A DNA stretch of 64,000 nucleotides from positions 7,378,001 through 7,442,000 of the forward strand of contig NZ_JAPEPZ010000001.1 of the NCBI RefSeq assembly GCF_026339875.1, read 5' to 3'. This DNA is from Streptomyces sp. NBC_01571. Lineage in GTDB: Bacteria; Actinomycetota; Actinomycetes; Streptomycetales; Streptomycetaceae. Below the pieces are notes generated by a model. That model searched no databases, had not been told where the DNA came from, and was given only the letters and a program-made list of their open reading frames with translations. Made by a program: the position numbers and the translations under genes. This document shows, piece after piece, positions 35,506 to 44,701 of the stretch; positions within the stretch are counted from its first letter, which is position 1; the number at the start of each line of letters is the position of its first letter.

Positions 35506-36324
35506 ATGCGCCGTCCCCTTGTCGCCTCGCTGGCCCTCGCGGCCGCCGCGGCCGTGATACCGCTGGCGTCCCCCGCCCCGGCCGCGACCGGTGGCGTCGT
35601 CATCGGAGGTCAACCCGTCGATATCGCCCAGAGCCCGTGGACCGTGGCGCTGTCCAGCCGTGACCGGTTCGGGGGTACGCGGGCCGGACAGTTCTGCGGC
35701 GGTGTGGTGATCGGCCCGTCGCTCGTCCTGACCGCGGCCCACTGCCTGGGGCCGCTCGTGCTCGGAGGGCCACCCCAGAAAGTCCGCGACCTGAAGGTCG
35801 TCGCGGGCCGGGGGGACCTGCTTTCCACCAAGGGCGAGGAGATCCCGGTCAGCAAGACCTGGGTCAATCCGGCCTACGACGCCGAGGCGAACGCCGGGGA
35901 CTTCGCGGTGCTCACGCTCGCCTCCCCGCTGCCTCAGAGCTCGGTCATCCGGATGGCTGCCGCCGGGGACGCCGCCTACGCGCCCGGTACGGGCGCCGCG
36001 GTCTACGGCTGGGGCGACACGTCGGGTGGCGGCGACTACCCGCTCACCCTGCGGTCCGTGGGAGTGAACGTGCTGTCCGACGCCGTCTGCGAGCGAGCCT
36101 ATCCGGGAAACGCGGACGGCACCTACAGGGCCGGCTCCATGCTGTGCGCCGGTGAGATCGAGGGCGGGCGGGACGCCTGCCAGGGCGACAGTGGCGGCCC
36201 GCTCGTCGCTCAGGGCCGGCTGATCGGACTCGTGTCGTGGGGCAGCGGCTGCGGGCAGCCGGGGAGCCCCGGGGTCTATACGCGGGTCTCCGACGTCGTC
36301 AGGGCGCTCGGCTCGCGCCGCTGA
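35506..36324 (+). CDS. Secreted trypsin-like serine protease (S1 family)
   Basis: 272 residues from an ATG with GAGGAG five bases upstream. A signal peptide (MRRPLVASLALAAAAAVIPLASPAPA) is cut near residue 26. The mature enzyme starts around VVIGGQPVDIAQSPW; catalytic residues are His in LTAAHC, Asp in AGDFAVL and Ser in CQGDSGGP. The Asp before CQGDSGG (GGRDACQGD) predicts trypsin-like cleavage after Arg or Lys. Cys pairs suggest three disulfides. It acts outside the cell. Streptomyces usually control such proteases with secreted inhibitors, but none is adjacent. A perfect inverted repeat touches its ribosome site. Confidence 0.94.
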   Translation: MRRPLVASLALAAAAAVIPLASPAPAATGGVVIGGQPVDIAQSPWTVALSSRDRFGGTRAGQFCGGVVIGPSLVLTAAHCLGPLVLGGPPQKVRDLKVVAGRGDLLSTKGEEIPVSKTWVNPAYDAEANAGDFAVLTLASPLPQSSVIRMAAAGDAAYAPGTGAAVYGWGDTSGGGDYPLTLRSVGVNVLSDAVCERAYPGNADGTYRAGSMLCAGEIEGGRDACQGDSGGPLVAQGRLIGLVSWGSGCGQPGSPGVYTRVSDVVRALGSRR

Positions 36325-36595
36325 GGGTACGCGGGCCGCAGACGGGTCTGTCGGGTCCGTCGGCCGCTCCAGGCGGCTGCTGAGGCCGTGGAGGCTGTGC
36401 GGGGGCCGCATGCGGATGCGCGTGTTTTCGGAAGCTGTGCGGCCCTGACCGGCGCACCGGGTGTCTCCGGAGGGGACGCGGGTCGGGGTGCCGGGCATCG
36501 AAGCCGTACCGCCCCTGGTGGCCGAAGGGGCTGAAGCGGCACGAACCGGAGCGTTTCGGCGTATCCGGCGGAGCGATCCGGCGAGCGGTACGCAT

Positions 36596-36633
36596 ACGGG
36601 CGGCCACCCCCAGTAGCAGGGGTGGCCGCCCGT
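36596..36633. terminator. Bidirectional terminator between protease and zinc-ribbon gene
   Basis: Arms ACGGGCGGCCACCCC and GGGGTGGCCGCCCGT pair perfectly over 15 bp with an 8-base loop. The remaining 270 bp after the protease stop hold no gene. Confidence 0.9.
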
Positions 36634-36677
36634 ACACCCGGCCTATGCCGGAGCTGGCTCGTCGTTGATGCGAAGTG

Positions 36678-36908
36678 TCAGCGCTCTTCGTCCTCAGACG
36701 TTGCCGGGACCGACGTCAGTCGCTCCGTCTCGTCCTGTATCTCAGCGGCGATCTTCTTGAGTTCCGGCTCGAACTTACGCCCGTGATGGGCGCAGAAGAG
36801 CAGCTCACCGCCGCTGAGGAGGACGACGCGCAGATATGCCTGGGCGCCGCAACGGTCGCAGCGGTCAGCGGCCGTCAGCGGGCTCGCGGGGGTCAGAACA
36901 GTAGTCAC
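36678..36908 (-). CDS. Small zinc-ribbon-like protein (DUF7455)
   Basis: 76 residues from a GTG with GAGAAGAGG upstream. Cys and His are grouped as CDRCGAQA and CAHHGR, a compact zinc-binding knuckle, flanked by hydrophobic strands (YLRVVLLSGGELLF) and an amphipathic helix (PELKKIAAEIQDET). It is short, conserved in actinomycetes, and usually sits beside the parE-type topoisomerase gene, as here, where it is transcribed away from it. Whether it acts with ParE or RNA polymerase is unknown. It ends in an acidic tail. Confidence 0.78.
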   Translation of the reverse strand: MTTVLTPASPLTAADRCDRCGAQAYLRVVLLSGGELLFCAHHGRKFEPELKKIAAEIQDETERLTSVPATSEDEER

Positions 36909-37351
36909 GTCGCCTCTTCTCTAGCTCGACGAGCTGTCGTACCAGGGTCAACATCCAACCAGGCCGAAAACGTTCCCGCTCGTGGCTTTTCCTCGAAAAT
37001 TTCTCTCCGGGGCGGCTGTCTGCTGCCGGGTGGCGGCGAATGAGCCGTATTGCGTGTCTTCGCGTCTTACGGGTTTCGCGCTGTCTGTCGGGGGGTCGGT
37101 CCTCCCGGCTGGCTTGCCGGTTGTTCAAGAGGACGTGCCCGGAGCCTAAATGGTTCATGCCCCGAAGGGAACGTGATATGTACTTCACTCCATCGAGGGA
37201 TCGAACACCCATGCGACCCTGGACTAGTCTGAGTTCATGCGAGGGTGGCGTTACAACGGCTCTACCAGGCCTCGGTACCCTCTCAGCGGTGACCGAAGCC
37301 GGCCCCTTACCCAAAAGGGCCCCATCTGAAATTCAGCGAGGAGCGAACCGC
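36909..37351. other. 443-bp divergent region between the DUF7455 gene and parE
   Basis: TAGTCT at 37225-37230 is a candidate -10 for parE, leaving a leader of about 115 bases. TCGAAC-ACCC-ATGCGA (37201-37216) lies at the -35 position and resembles an SOS box with two mismatches. A GC-rich pair, CGGCCCCTT and AAGGGCCCC, just ahead of the gene could form a weak hairpin. No credible gene was found. Confidence 0.45.
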
Positions 37352-39475
37352 GTGACCGCCGACACGTCCGTGCCGTCCACAGCGTTGCTGACCGGATCAG
37401 ACCGGGACGGTTCCAACTACACCGCGCGGCACCTGCTCGTCCTCGAGGGGCTCGAAGCCGTCCGCAAGCGCCCCGGCATGTACATCGGGTCGACCGACAG
37501 TCGCGGTCTGATGCACTGCCTGTGGGAGATCATCGACAACTCCGTGGACGAGGCCCTGGGCGGCTACTGCGACCACATCGACGTGATCCTGCACGACGAC
37601 GGCTCGGTGGAAGTGCGGGACAACGGCCGTGGCATCCCGGTCGACGTGGAGCCGAAGACCGGCCTGTCCGGTGTCGAGGTCGTGATGACCAAGCTGCACG
37701 CCGGCGGCAAGTTCGGCGGCGGCTCGTACGCGGCCTCCGGCGGTCTGCACGGCGTGGGCGCCTCCGTGGTGAACGCGCTCTCCGCCCGTCTGGACGTCGA
37801 GGTGGACCGCAGCGGCAACACACACGCGGTCAGCTTCCGGCGCGGCACCCCGGGAGCCTTCAAGGCGGACGGCCCCGAGGCCGCCTTCGACGCGACGAGC
37901 GGGCTGCGCAAGCTCAAGCGGATCCCCAAGACCCGCACCGGCACGCGCGTGCGCTACTGGGCCGATCGCCAGATCTTCCTCAAGGACGCCAAGCTCTCCC
38001 TCGACCACCTGCACCAGCGGGCCCGACAGACCGCCTTCCTGGTCCCGGGCCTCACCATCGTCGTGCGCGACGAGTACGGGCTCGGCGAGGGCGGCAGCAA
38101 GGGCGAGGAGTCCTTCCGCTTCGACGGCGGCATCAGTGAGTTCTGCGAGTACCTGGCCTCCGACAAGCCCGTCTGCGACGTTCTCCGCTTCTCGGGGCAG
38201 GGCAGCTTCAAGGAGACCGTCCCGGTCCTCGACGACCACGGACAGATGACGCCGACCGAGGTCACCCGTGAGCTCGGCGTGGACGTGGCGCTGCGCTGGG
38301 GCACCGGCTACGACACGAACCTGAAGTCGTTCGTGAACATCATCGCCACCCCCAAGGGCGGCACCCATGTCGCGGGCTTCGAGCAGGCCGTGGCCAAGAC
38401 GATGAACGAGGTGCTGCGGGCCAAGAAGCTGCTGCGCGTCGCCGAGGACGACATCGTCAAGGACGACGCCCTGGAGGGCCTGACCGCCGTCGTCACGGTG
38501 CGTCTCGCCGAGCCGCAGTTCGAGGGCCAGACCAAGGAGGTCCTCGGGACCTCGGCGGCCCGCCGCATCGTGACCAACGTGGTCTCCAGGGAGCTCAAGG
38601 CGTTCCTGACCTCCACCAAGCGGGACGACGCCGCGCAGGCCCGGGTCGTGATGGAGAAGGCCGTCGCCGCCGCGCGCACGAGGATCGCCGCGCGCCAGCA
38701 CAAGGACGCGCAGCGCCGGAAGACCGCCCTCGAGTCCTCGTCACTGCCCGCAAAACTCGCCGACTGCCGCAGTGACGATGTCGACCGCAGTGAGCTGTTC
38801 ATCGTCGAGGGCGACTCCGCGCTCGGTACGGCCAAACTGGCGCGGAACTCGGAGTTCCAGGCGCTGCTGCCGATCCGGGGCAAGATCCTCAACGTTCAGA
38901 AGTCGTCCGTGACGGACATGCTCAAGAACGCCGAGTGCGGTGCGATCATCCAGGTCATAGGGGCCGGGTCCGGGCGGACCTTCGACATCGACGCGGCGCG
39001 GTACGGGAAGATCATTCTCCTCGTCGACGCCGATGTCGACGGTGCGCACATCCGGATCCTGCTGCTCACGCTGTTCCAGCGGTACATGCGGCCCATGGTC
39101 GAGGCCGGGCGGGTGTTCGCGGCGGTGCCGCCGCTGCACCGCGTCGAGCTCAGCCAGCCCAAGAAGGGGCAGGACAAGTACGTCTACACGTACTCGGACC
39201 GTGAGCTGCGGGAGACGCTGCTGGAGCTGCAGCGCAAGAACGTGCGGTACAAGGACTCGATCCAGCGGTACAAGGGTCTGGGCGAGATGGACGCCGATCA
39301 GCTGGCCGAGACGACGATGGATCCCCGGTTCCGGACGCTGCGCCGGATCAACATCTCCGACCTGGACGCCTCTGAGCAGGTGTTCGATCTGCTGATGGGG
39401 AACGACGTGGCACCGCGCAAGGAGTTCATCTCCAGGTCCGCGGCGACGTTGGACCGGTCGCGCATCGACGCGTAG
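37352..39475 (+). CDS. parE: DNA topoisomerase IV subunit B
   Basis: 707 residues from a GTG with GCGAGGAG eight bases upstream. The GHKL ATPase shows NSVDEALGG (N box), VRDNGRGIPVD, GGKFGGGSYAASGGLHGVGASVVNALS and the transducer. The Toprim domain contains LFIVEGDSALGTAKLARNSEFQALLPIRGKILNVQK and DADVDGAHIRILLL, binding magnesium. The insert-free architecture and separation from any gyrA identify it as ParE, not GyrB. It decatenates sister chromosomes together with ParC, whose gene lies about 18 kb downstream, the usual split arrangement in Streptomyces. The start is internal to a longer open frame that lacks a ribosome site. Confidence 0.94.
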   Translation: MTADTSVPSTALLTGSDRDGSNYTARHLLVLEGLEAVRKRPGMYIGSTDSRGLMHCLWEIIDNSVDEALGGYCDHIDVILHDDGSVEVRDNGRGIPVDVEPKTGLSGVEVVMTKLHAGGKFGGGSYAASGGLHGVGASVVNALSARLDVEVDRSGNTHAVSFRRGTPGAFKADGPEAAFDATSGLRKLKRIPKTRTGTRVRYWADRQIFLKDAKLSLDHLHQRARQTAFLVPGLTIVVRDEYGLGEGGSKGEESFRFDGGISEFCEYLASDKPVCDVLRFSGQGSFKETVPVLDDHGQMTPTEVTRELGVDVALRWGTGYDTNLKSFVNIIATPKGGTHVAGFEQAVAKTMNEVLRAKKLLRVAEDDIVKDDALEGLTAVVTVRLAEPQFEGQTKEVLGTSAARRIVTNVVSRELKAFLTSTKRDDAAQARVVMEKAVAAARTRIAARQHKDAQRRKTALESSSLPAKLADCRSDDVDRSELFIVEGDSALGTAKLARNSEFQALLPIRGKILNVQKSSVTDMLKNAECGAIIQVIGAGSGRTFDIDAARYGKIILLVDADVDGAHIRILLLTLFQRYMRPMVEAGRVFAAVPPLHRVELSQPKKGQDKYVYTYSDRELRETLLELQRKNVRYKDSIQRYKGLGEMDADQLAETTMDPRFRTLRRINISDLDASEQVFDLLMGNDVAPRKEFISRSAATLDRSRIDA

Positions 39476-39986
39476 GCGCTGCGCGGGCGGCAGGGGGTGG
39501 AGCGCGCGTCCGCGGGGTGCGGTGGCGCGTCCGCGGGCGGGCTGTGGCGCGGGCGGGTATCGGCGCCGTGGGAGTCGCGCGGCCTGTGGGGACGTCTGTG
39601 GGTGCGACTGTGACTGCGTCTGCGGTGCATGCGCGGGCGGTGGTGAGGCGGGGCCCAGCCGGTACGTCGAGCCCGTCGCCGCTGGATCAGGCGTGGGCCG
39701 GGCAGGGGAGCCGTTGTTCGATCCGGGCGTGAGTGACGGGCTGCGACGTACCGGCACGGCCCCTCGCGTGCGTCGTCGGGTGCGGCGAGCTGGGGCGAGA
39801 TCCATGGGGCCTGGACGGAGTTGAGAACGTCTTGGGCTCCACCCGTGGGTGGAGGCTTGAGGCAGGGGTGGATCCACCCGGGATCCACCCGGGCTCCGAT
39901 CTGCAGACCTCGCGATTTCCGTAGCGTCGAAGGCGTCGACAGCGCTCGCTGTCGATATCCGCTCTTCCTCGCCCATGGGGGTCGCG
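39476..39986. other. 510-bp gap with palindromes and 11-bp direct repeats ahead of a two-component operon
   Basis: CCACCCGTGGGTGG (39839-39852) and GGGTGGATCCACCC (39866-39879) are perfect palindromes. GATCCACCCGG then repeats in tandem with an 11-bp step (39871 and 39882). All share the GGGTGG/CCACCC core and lie 95-150 bp before the operon start, so they look like an operator cluster. The earlier 300 bp are G-rich and featureless. Confidence 0.6.
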
Positions 39987-40511
39987 ATGTCCGGGCTCGT
40001 CAACGCCTTGGTGATCTTCGCCGTCGTTGTTCTCGTCGTCGCACGCCAATTCCGTGCGCGCAGGGTCAGCACGGACAGGCGCTGGTGGATCGTGCCGGTT
40101 GTGCTGGCCGTGATCGCTCTGCGCGAGCCGGGGCTCATCGACCCCCGTCACCGGACCGCGGCGGTCCTCCTCATCGGGGCAGAGCTCGTCATCGGGCTGG
40201 CCATCGGAGCCGCCTGGGCGTGGACCACACGGATGTGGGTGGAGCCGGACGGCACGGTCTGGAGCAGGAGCACCAAGGCAGGCGCGGCCGTCTGGGGCGT
40301 GGGCATAGCCGTGCGGCTGGGGCTCTTCGGCATCGGTGCGCTGCTGGGCGTGCGTCAGGACAGCTCCGCACTGCTGCTCGCGCTCGCCGCCACCCTGCTG
40401 GTCCGCTCCGGAGTCCTGCTCTGGCGGTCGCAGTCCCTGCGCCCGGCGGGCGTGCTGGGCGCGGCGTACGGTGGCGGCGTGCCCCAGGCCTCGTGGAAGG
40501 AGCGCGTGTGA
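39987..40511 (+). CDS. DUF1453 (CcdC-like) membrane protein
   Basis: 174 residues when started at the second of two ATGs; the upstream GGGGG then serves as ribosome site. The first ATG, four codons earlier, is the alternative. Four or five membrane segments are visible (VNALVIFAVVVLVVARQF, WWIVPVVLAVIAL, AAVLLIGAELVIGLAIGAAWAW, AAVWGVGIAVRLGLFGIGALLG and a last one). It overlaps the sensor kinase gene by four bases (GTGA), so it is the first gene of a three-gene operon. It may be an accessory membrane partner of that kinase. Function unknown. Confidence 0.8.
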   Translation: MSGLVNALVIFAVVVLVVARQFRARRVSTDRRWWIVPVVLAVIALREPGLIDPRHRTAAVLLIGAELVIGLAIGAAWAWTTRMWVEPDGTVWSRSTKAGAAVWGVGIAVRLGLFGIGALLGVRQDSSALLLALAATLLVRSGVLLWRSQSLRPAGVLGAAYGGGVPQASWKERV

Positions 40512-41659
40512 CCGAGCATTCCTGGACCCGCTGGCCCTCCCGCGAGGCGCTCTCGCGAGCGGGAGTGCCCACGGCCAAGCGCGCGCTAGCCTGGACGACG
40601 CGCCTCTTCGCCTTGGGCGTCCTCCTGTGGACGACCTTCACGAACAGCGATCTGAGCGGATGGGGCACCGCGGCCGCAGCGCTGGGGGTCGTCGCCTGCG
40701 GCGCCGGAGCCTGGGCCTTCTGGCAGACCACGCTCCGGCACCGGCTGCTCCCCTCCATGGCGCTGCTCGCGCTGCTGCTCGGCATCGCGGTGGTGGCGGC
40801 GGGTACGGGGTTCAGGACTCCGGCCCTCGTGCTGTGGTGCGTGTGCGCGATCAGCGCCATGGAGAGGCTGCCCCTGGTGGCGGCACTGCCGCTCACCACG
40901 GTGGCGCTGAGCGCCTACGCGGCGGTCAACAATGACGTCTGGCTGACCACCGTGGTCACCGTGGTGGGGCTCGTACTGGCGGGATACGTACTGCGCCTCG
41001 ACGCGGAGGCGCGGGGAGGTGCCCAGCGTCTCCTCGCCCAGGAGCGCGCGGCCCGTGCGGCCGAGGCGCAGTCGGCGGCGCTCGCGGAGCGCGCCAGGAT
41101 CGCACGGGAGATCCACGACGTCCTGGCACACAGCCTCTCGGCGCAGATGGTGCACCTCGAGGCGGCCCGGCTGCTGATCGAGCGGGGCGGCGACCGGGAG
41201 ACGATCCTCGAACGCGTCGTGGCCGCGCGCGGGATGGCCCGGGAAGGGCTCGCCGAGACCCGGCAGGCGCTCTCCGCGCTGCGGGGCGAGATGTCCCCGG
41301 TGGAGGAGTTCCTGGGTGAACTGGTCGCCACGTCCGACGGGGCCGACGTCACCGTCACAGGTGAACGCCAGCTGCTGCCGGCCGAGGCCTCGCAGGCGGT
41401 ACGGAGAGTGGCGCAGGAGGCCCTGACGAACGTCCGCAAGCACGCGCCGGGCGCCAAGGTCCACGTGCGGCTGGAATACGGCGAACACGAAGTGACCCTG
41501 GCCGTAAGGGACTCGGGGGGAGCGCCGGGGGAGCTCGGCGCCGCCGGCGCCGGGTACGGTCTGCTGGGCATGCGAGAGCGTGCCGAACTGCTGGGCGGCT
41601 CGTTGGAGGCCGGGCCGGACGAGGAGGGATTCGTGGTCACGCTGAAGGTGCCCGTATGA
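40508..41659 (+). CDS. NarL-type sensor histidine kinase (HisKA_3)
   Basis: 383 residues from a GTG preceded by GAAGGAG. Four to five N-terminal membrane segments with very short loops (about residues 20-160) suggest sensing within or at the membrane. The dimerisation/phosphoacceptor helix is ERARIAREIHDVLAHSLSAQMVHLEAARLL, with the His in EIHD. The HATPase has EALTNVRKHAPGAKV and GYGLLGMRERAELLGG. It overlaps the next gene by four bases (ATGA), so kinase and regulator are translationally coupled. The signal is unknown. The G2 box is unusually Gly/Ala-rich (GGAPGELGAAGAGYG), within normal variation for this class. Confidence 0.92.
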   Translation: MTEHSWTRWPSREALSRAGVPTAKRALAWTTRLFALGVLLWTTFTNSDLSGWGTAAAALGVVACGAGAWAFWQTTLRHRLLPSMALLALLLGIAVVAAGTGFRTPALVLWCVCAISAMERLPLVAALPLTTVALSAYAAVNNDVWLTTVVTVVGLVLAGYVLRLDAEARGGAQRLLAQERAARAAEAQSAALAERARIAREIHDVLAHSLSAQMVHLEAARLLIERGGDRETILERVVAARGMAREGLAETRQALSALRGEMSPVEEFLGELVATSDGADVTVTGERQLLPAEASQAVRRVAQEALTNVRKHAPGAKVHVRLEYGEHEVTLAVRDSGGAPGELGAAGAGYGLLGMRERAELLGGSLEAGPDEEGFVVTLKVPV

Positions 41660-42339
41660 CGGCGGAGGAGACCGGAAGGGCGGCTCGGGTCGTGGTGGCG
41701 GACGACCAGACGGTGGTGCGCGAGGGCATCGTGATGCTGCTGGGCCTGCTGCCGGGGATCGAGGTCGTGGGTGCTGCCGGGGACGGGGAGGAGGCGGTGG
41801 CGCTGGTCGCCGAACTCGCCCCGGACGTCGTGCTGATGGACCTGCGCATGCCTCGCTGCGACGGCGTCGAGGCGACCCGGCGCATCCGCGCAGAGCATCC
41901 GGGGACACAGGTGGTCGTGCTCACCACGTACGCGGACGACGAGTCGCTGTTTCCGGCGCTCAGGGCCGGGGCCCGCGGATATCTCACCAAGGACGCGGGC
42001 GGTGACGAGATCGTGCGCGCCGTCGAGAGCGTGCTGTCCGGCAACGCGGGACTCTCACCGAGTGTCCAACGGCGTTTGCTGGAGCGGCTGTCGCAGCCGG
42101 AACCGCCGCCGGCCGCGCCCGTGGCGCCGCCCGACGGGCTCACCGCGCGCGAGACCGAGGTGCTGCTGCTGATCGCCGAGGGGCTCACCAACCAGGAGAT
42201 CGCCCGCAAGTTGCATGTCTCCACCGCCACGGTGAAGACCCACATCAACAATCTCTTCGCCAAGACGGGCCTCAAGGACCGTGCTCAAGCGGTGCGTTAT
42301 GCCTACGGGAAAGGTCTCGTCCGGCCACCGGTGAATTGA
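41656..42339 (+). CDS. NarL/FixJ-family response regulator
   Basis: 227 residues. The receiver has the acidic pocket ADDQ, phospho-acceptor Asp in DVVLMDLRMPRCDG, Thr in VVVLTTYADDE and Lys in GYLTKDAGG. The LuxR-type HTH is LTARETEVLLLIAEGLTNQEIARKLHVSTATVKTHINNLFAKTGLKD. A Pro-rich linker (PQPEPPPAAPVAPP) joins the two. It is the output partner of the kinase just upstream. The palindromes at 39839-39893 are candidate binding sites for autoregulation. The next gene starts 104 bp downstream with its own ribosome site. Confidence 0.94.
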   Translation: MTAEETGRAARVVVADDQTVVREGIVMLLGLLPGIEVVGAAGDGEEAVALVAELAPDVVLMDLRMPRCDGVEATRRIRAEHPGTQVVVLTTYADDESLFPALRAGARGYLTKDAGGDEIVRAVESVLSGNAGLSPSVQRRLLERLSQPEPPPAAPVAPPDGLTARETEVLLLIAEGLTNQEIARKLHVSTATVKTHINNLFAKTGLKDRAQAVRYAYGKGLVRPPVN

Positions 42340-42443
42340 GTCACCTGATGGGGTGAAGTGGGTGGGTAGAAGAGTCCGGGATCTTCCCGATCTGTACATC
42401 CTTGGGTACGCGGCCGAAACGGGTCGCGGACAAGGAGAGTTCG

Positions 42444-42932
42444 GTGGAGAAGCACGACGGCCGCGACACGGGGGAGGTCCGGTTCGACGACCCCTGGTAT
42501 GACGCGCTCGCCTCCGACTGGGGCGAGTTGGACGGCACGGGGGCGCCCGCGCCCGTCGTCCCGCCCGCGCGCCAGGGGCAGGGAGGCCGCATGGGCGGCA
42601 CGGCCGAGGTCTATCTGAAGGTGCAGCGCAGCGCGGCCTTCCAGGAGGTGCGCGGCCGGTACCGAAGGTTCGTGGTGCCGGCCTTCGCCGTGTTCTTCAC
42701 CTGGTACGTCGGCTATGTGGTGACCGCCACGGCGGCGCCCGGGTTCATGGCCCGGTCGGTCGCGGGCGCGGTCAATGTGGGCATGGTGGCAGGGCTCGGG
42801 CAGTTCCTCACCACGTTCCTGCTCACCTGGGCGTACGCACGGCACGCACGGTTGCGCCGGGACCGAGCCGCACTCGAACTGCGCTGGGACACACAGGAGT
42901 TGACGCGCAACGTCAGAGGGGTCGAGCGGTGA
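42444..42932 (+). CDS. DUF485 membrane protein, partner of the symporter
   Basis: 162 residues from a GTG with AAGGAGAG four bases upstream, preferred to an upstream TTG that has no ribosome site. A soluble 55-residue N-terminus leads into the DUF485 core: SAAFQEVRGRYRRFVVPAFAVFFTWYVGYVVTATAAPGFM, then VGMVAGLGQFLTTFLLTWAYARHARLRRD, two membrane hairpin segments. In most bacteria a DUF485 protein (YjcH) is encoded directly before the acetate permease ActP. Here it overlaps the symporter gene by four bases (GTGA), so the two are translationally coupled and probably one transport unit. Confidence 0.88.
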   Translation: MEKHDGRDTGEVRFDDPWYDALASDWGELDGTGAPAPVVPPARQGQGGRMGGTAEVYLKVQRSAAFQEVRGRYRRFVVPAFAVFFTWYVGYVVTATAAPGFMARSVAGAVNVGMVAGLGQFLTTFLLTWAYARHARLRRDRAALELRWDTQELTRNVRGVER

Positions 42933-44521
42933 CCGGCAACCATCAGACGCTGGCACTGGTGCTGTTCAGCGCATTCGTGGCGGTCACGCTGGCGATCACG
43001 ACCTGGGTGAGCCGTAACCGGCACGGTTCGGCCGAGGAGTTCTACGCCGGAGGGCGACTGTTCTCATCAATGGAGAATGGTTTTGCCATTTCTGGTGACT
43101 ATATGTCGGCGGCGTCCTTCCTCGGGGTCACGGGACTCATCGCGCTCTACGGCTACGACGGACTGCTGTACGTCGTGGGATTCTTCGTCGCCTGGCTTGT
43201 CGTTCTGTTCCTCGTCGCCGAACTGGTGCGCAACTGCGGACGGTTCACCCTCGCCGATGTCGTCGCGGCGCGGATGAGCGAGCGACCCGTGCGGATCGCG
43301 GCGGGAACGGCTTCGGTGACCGTGTCCGTCCTGTATCTGGTGGCACAGATGGTGGGCGCGGGCAGCCTGGTCGCGCTGCTGCTCGGAGGTACGAGCGACG
43401 CGGCACGGAACTGGACGGTGATCGGCGTCGGCGCGCTCATGGTGATCTACGTGTCGCTGGGCGGGATGCGGGCCACCACCTGGATCCAGATCGTCAAGGC
43501 GGTCCTGCTGATGGGCGGCGCCGTCGCGCTGACCGTGCTCGTCCTGGTGCGCTTCCACGGGGACGTCAACCAGCTGCTGTTGTCGGCCGCCGGGCGCAGT
43601 GGGCACGGCGACGCGTTTCTCGTGCCCGGTCTGAAGTACGGCGGGGACTGGACGGCGCGTCTCGACTTCATCAGCCTGGGCCTCGCCCTGGTGCTCGGCA
43701 CGGCCGGTCTGCCGCACATCCTGTCGCGCTTCTACACCGTGCCGACCGCGCGGGCCGCACGGCGCTCGGTGGTCTGGGCGATCGGACTCATCGGGGGCTT
43801 CTACCTGATGACGATCGTGCTGGGCTTCGGCGCGGCGGCGATCGTCGGACCGAAGGCGGTGCGGGAGTCGAACGCGGCGGGGAACACCGCGGTTCCGCTC
43901 CTCGCGCTCGATCTGGGCGGCGGCCCCGATTCGACAGGCGGAACGGTGCTGTTCGCGGTCGTGGCGGCCGTCGCCTTCGCCACGATCCTCGCGGTCGTCG
44001 CCGGCATCACCCTGGCGTCCTCCGCGTCCGTGGCGCACGACCTGTACGCCTCACTGCGACGCCGGCATGCGAAGGTACGCAGCGAGGTCGCGGTGGCACG
44101 TGCGGCGGCGGTGGGCATCGGAGTCGTCGCGATCGCGCTCGGGCTGGTGGCGCGCGACCTGAACGTGGCGTTCCTGGTGGGCCTCGCCTTCGCCGTCGCC
44201 GCGTCCGCGAACCTGCCGGTGTTGCTGTACTCGCTGTTCTGGCGGAGCTTCACGACCCGCGGCGCGGTGTGGGCCGTATACGGAGGACTGGTGCCCGCGT
44301 TGGCGCTCGTGCTGCTGTCACCGGTGGTGTCGGGCAGCCCCGACTCCCTGTTCCCGGGCGTGGACTTCCAGTACTTCCCGCTGCAGAACCCCGGCCTGGT
44401 GTCGATCCCGCTCGGCTTCCTCTCGGGCTGGCTGGGGACGGTCACCTCGGTGGAGCCGCCGGACGAGGCCAAGCATGCGGAGACCGAGGTGCGGTCGCTG
44501 ACGGGTGCCGGAGCGGTCTGA
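42929..44521 (+). CDS. Sodium:solute symporter, cation/acetate (ActP-like) family
   Basis: 530 residues and about 13 membrane segments. The N-terminus FYAGGRLFSSMENGFAISGDYMSAASFLGVTGLIALYGYDG is the SSS signature of ActP/MctC-type carriers. LGTAGLPHILSRFYTVPTARAARRSVVWA and ASSASVAHDLY are further ActP-like blocks. It should couple sodium or proton entry to uptake of acetate, propionate, pyruvate or a related monocarboxylate; a single substrate cannot be chosen. Compared with E. coli ActP it is similar in length. It is partnered with the DUF485 protein, and a hairpin 120 bp downstream faces a CitB-type regulator gene. Confidence 0.88.
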   Translation: MTGNHQTLALVLFSAFVAVTLAITTWVSRNRHGSAEEFYAGGRLFSSMENGFAISGDYMSAASFLGVTGLIALYGYDGLLYVVGFFVAWLVVLFLVAELVRNCGRFTLADVVAARMSERPVRIAAGTASVTVSVLYLVAQMVGAGSLVALLLGGTSDAARNWTVIGVGALMVIYVSLGGMRATTWIQIVKAVLLMGGAVALTVLVLVRFHGDVNQLLLSAAGRSGHGDAFLVPGLKYGGDWTARLDFISLGLALVLGTAGLPHILSRFYTVPTARAARRSVVWAIGLIGGFYLMTIVLGFGAAAIVGPKAVRESNAAGNTAVPLLALDLGGGPDSTGGTVLFAVVAAVAFATILAVVAGITLASSASVAHDLYASLRRRHAKVRSEVAVARAAAVGIGVVAIALGLVARDLNVAFLVGLAFAVAASANLPVLLYSLFWRSFTTRGAVWAVYGGLVPALALVLLSPVVSGSPDSLFPGVDFQYFPLQNPGLVSIPLGFLSGWLGTVTSVEPPDEAKHAETEVRSLTGAGAV

Positions 44522-44639
44522 GCGCACCGGGCCCCCGGGCGACGTGAACGGCAGCGGAGTGAACGGCCCCCGGACTCCCGTGACAGAGGCATGTGGCGCC
44601 GCAGGCCCCGGCGGCGCACCCCTCTGTCGCCGGTCCGTG

Positions 44640-44663
44640 CCCGCGGGGACTCCGCCCCGCGGG
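44640..44663. terminator. Hairpin between the symporter and CitB-type regulator genes
   Basis: Arms CCCGCGGGG and CCCCGCGGG pair perfectly around a 6-base loop in the convergent gap. Confidence 0.7.
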
Positions 44664-44701
44664 GCCAGGGGAGTGTGCGGGCGCCGCGCACGGGACAGCT
44701 C

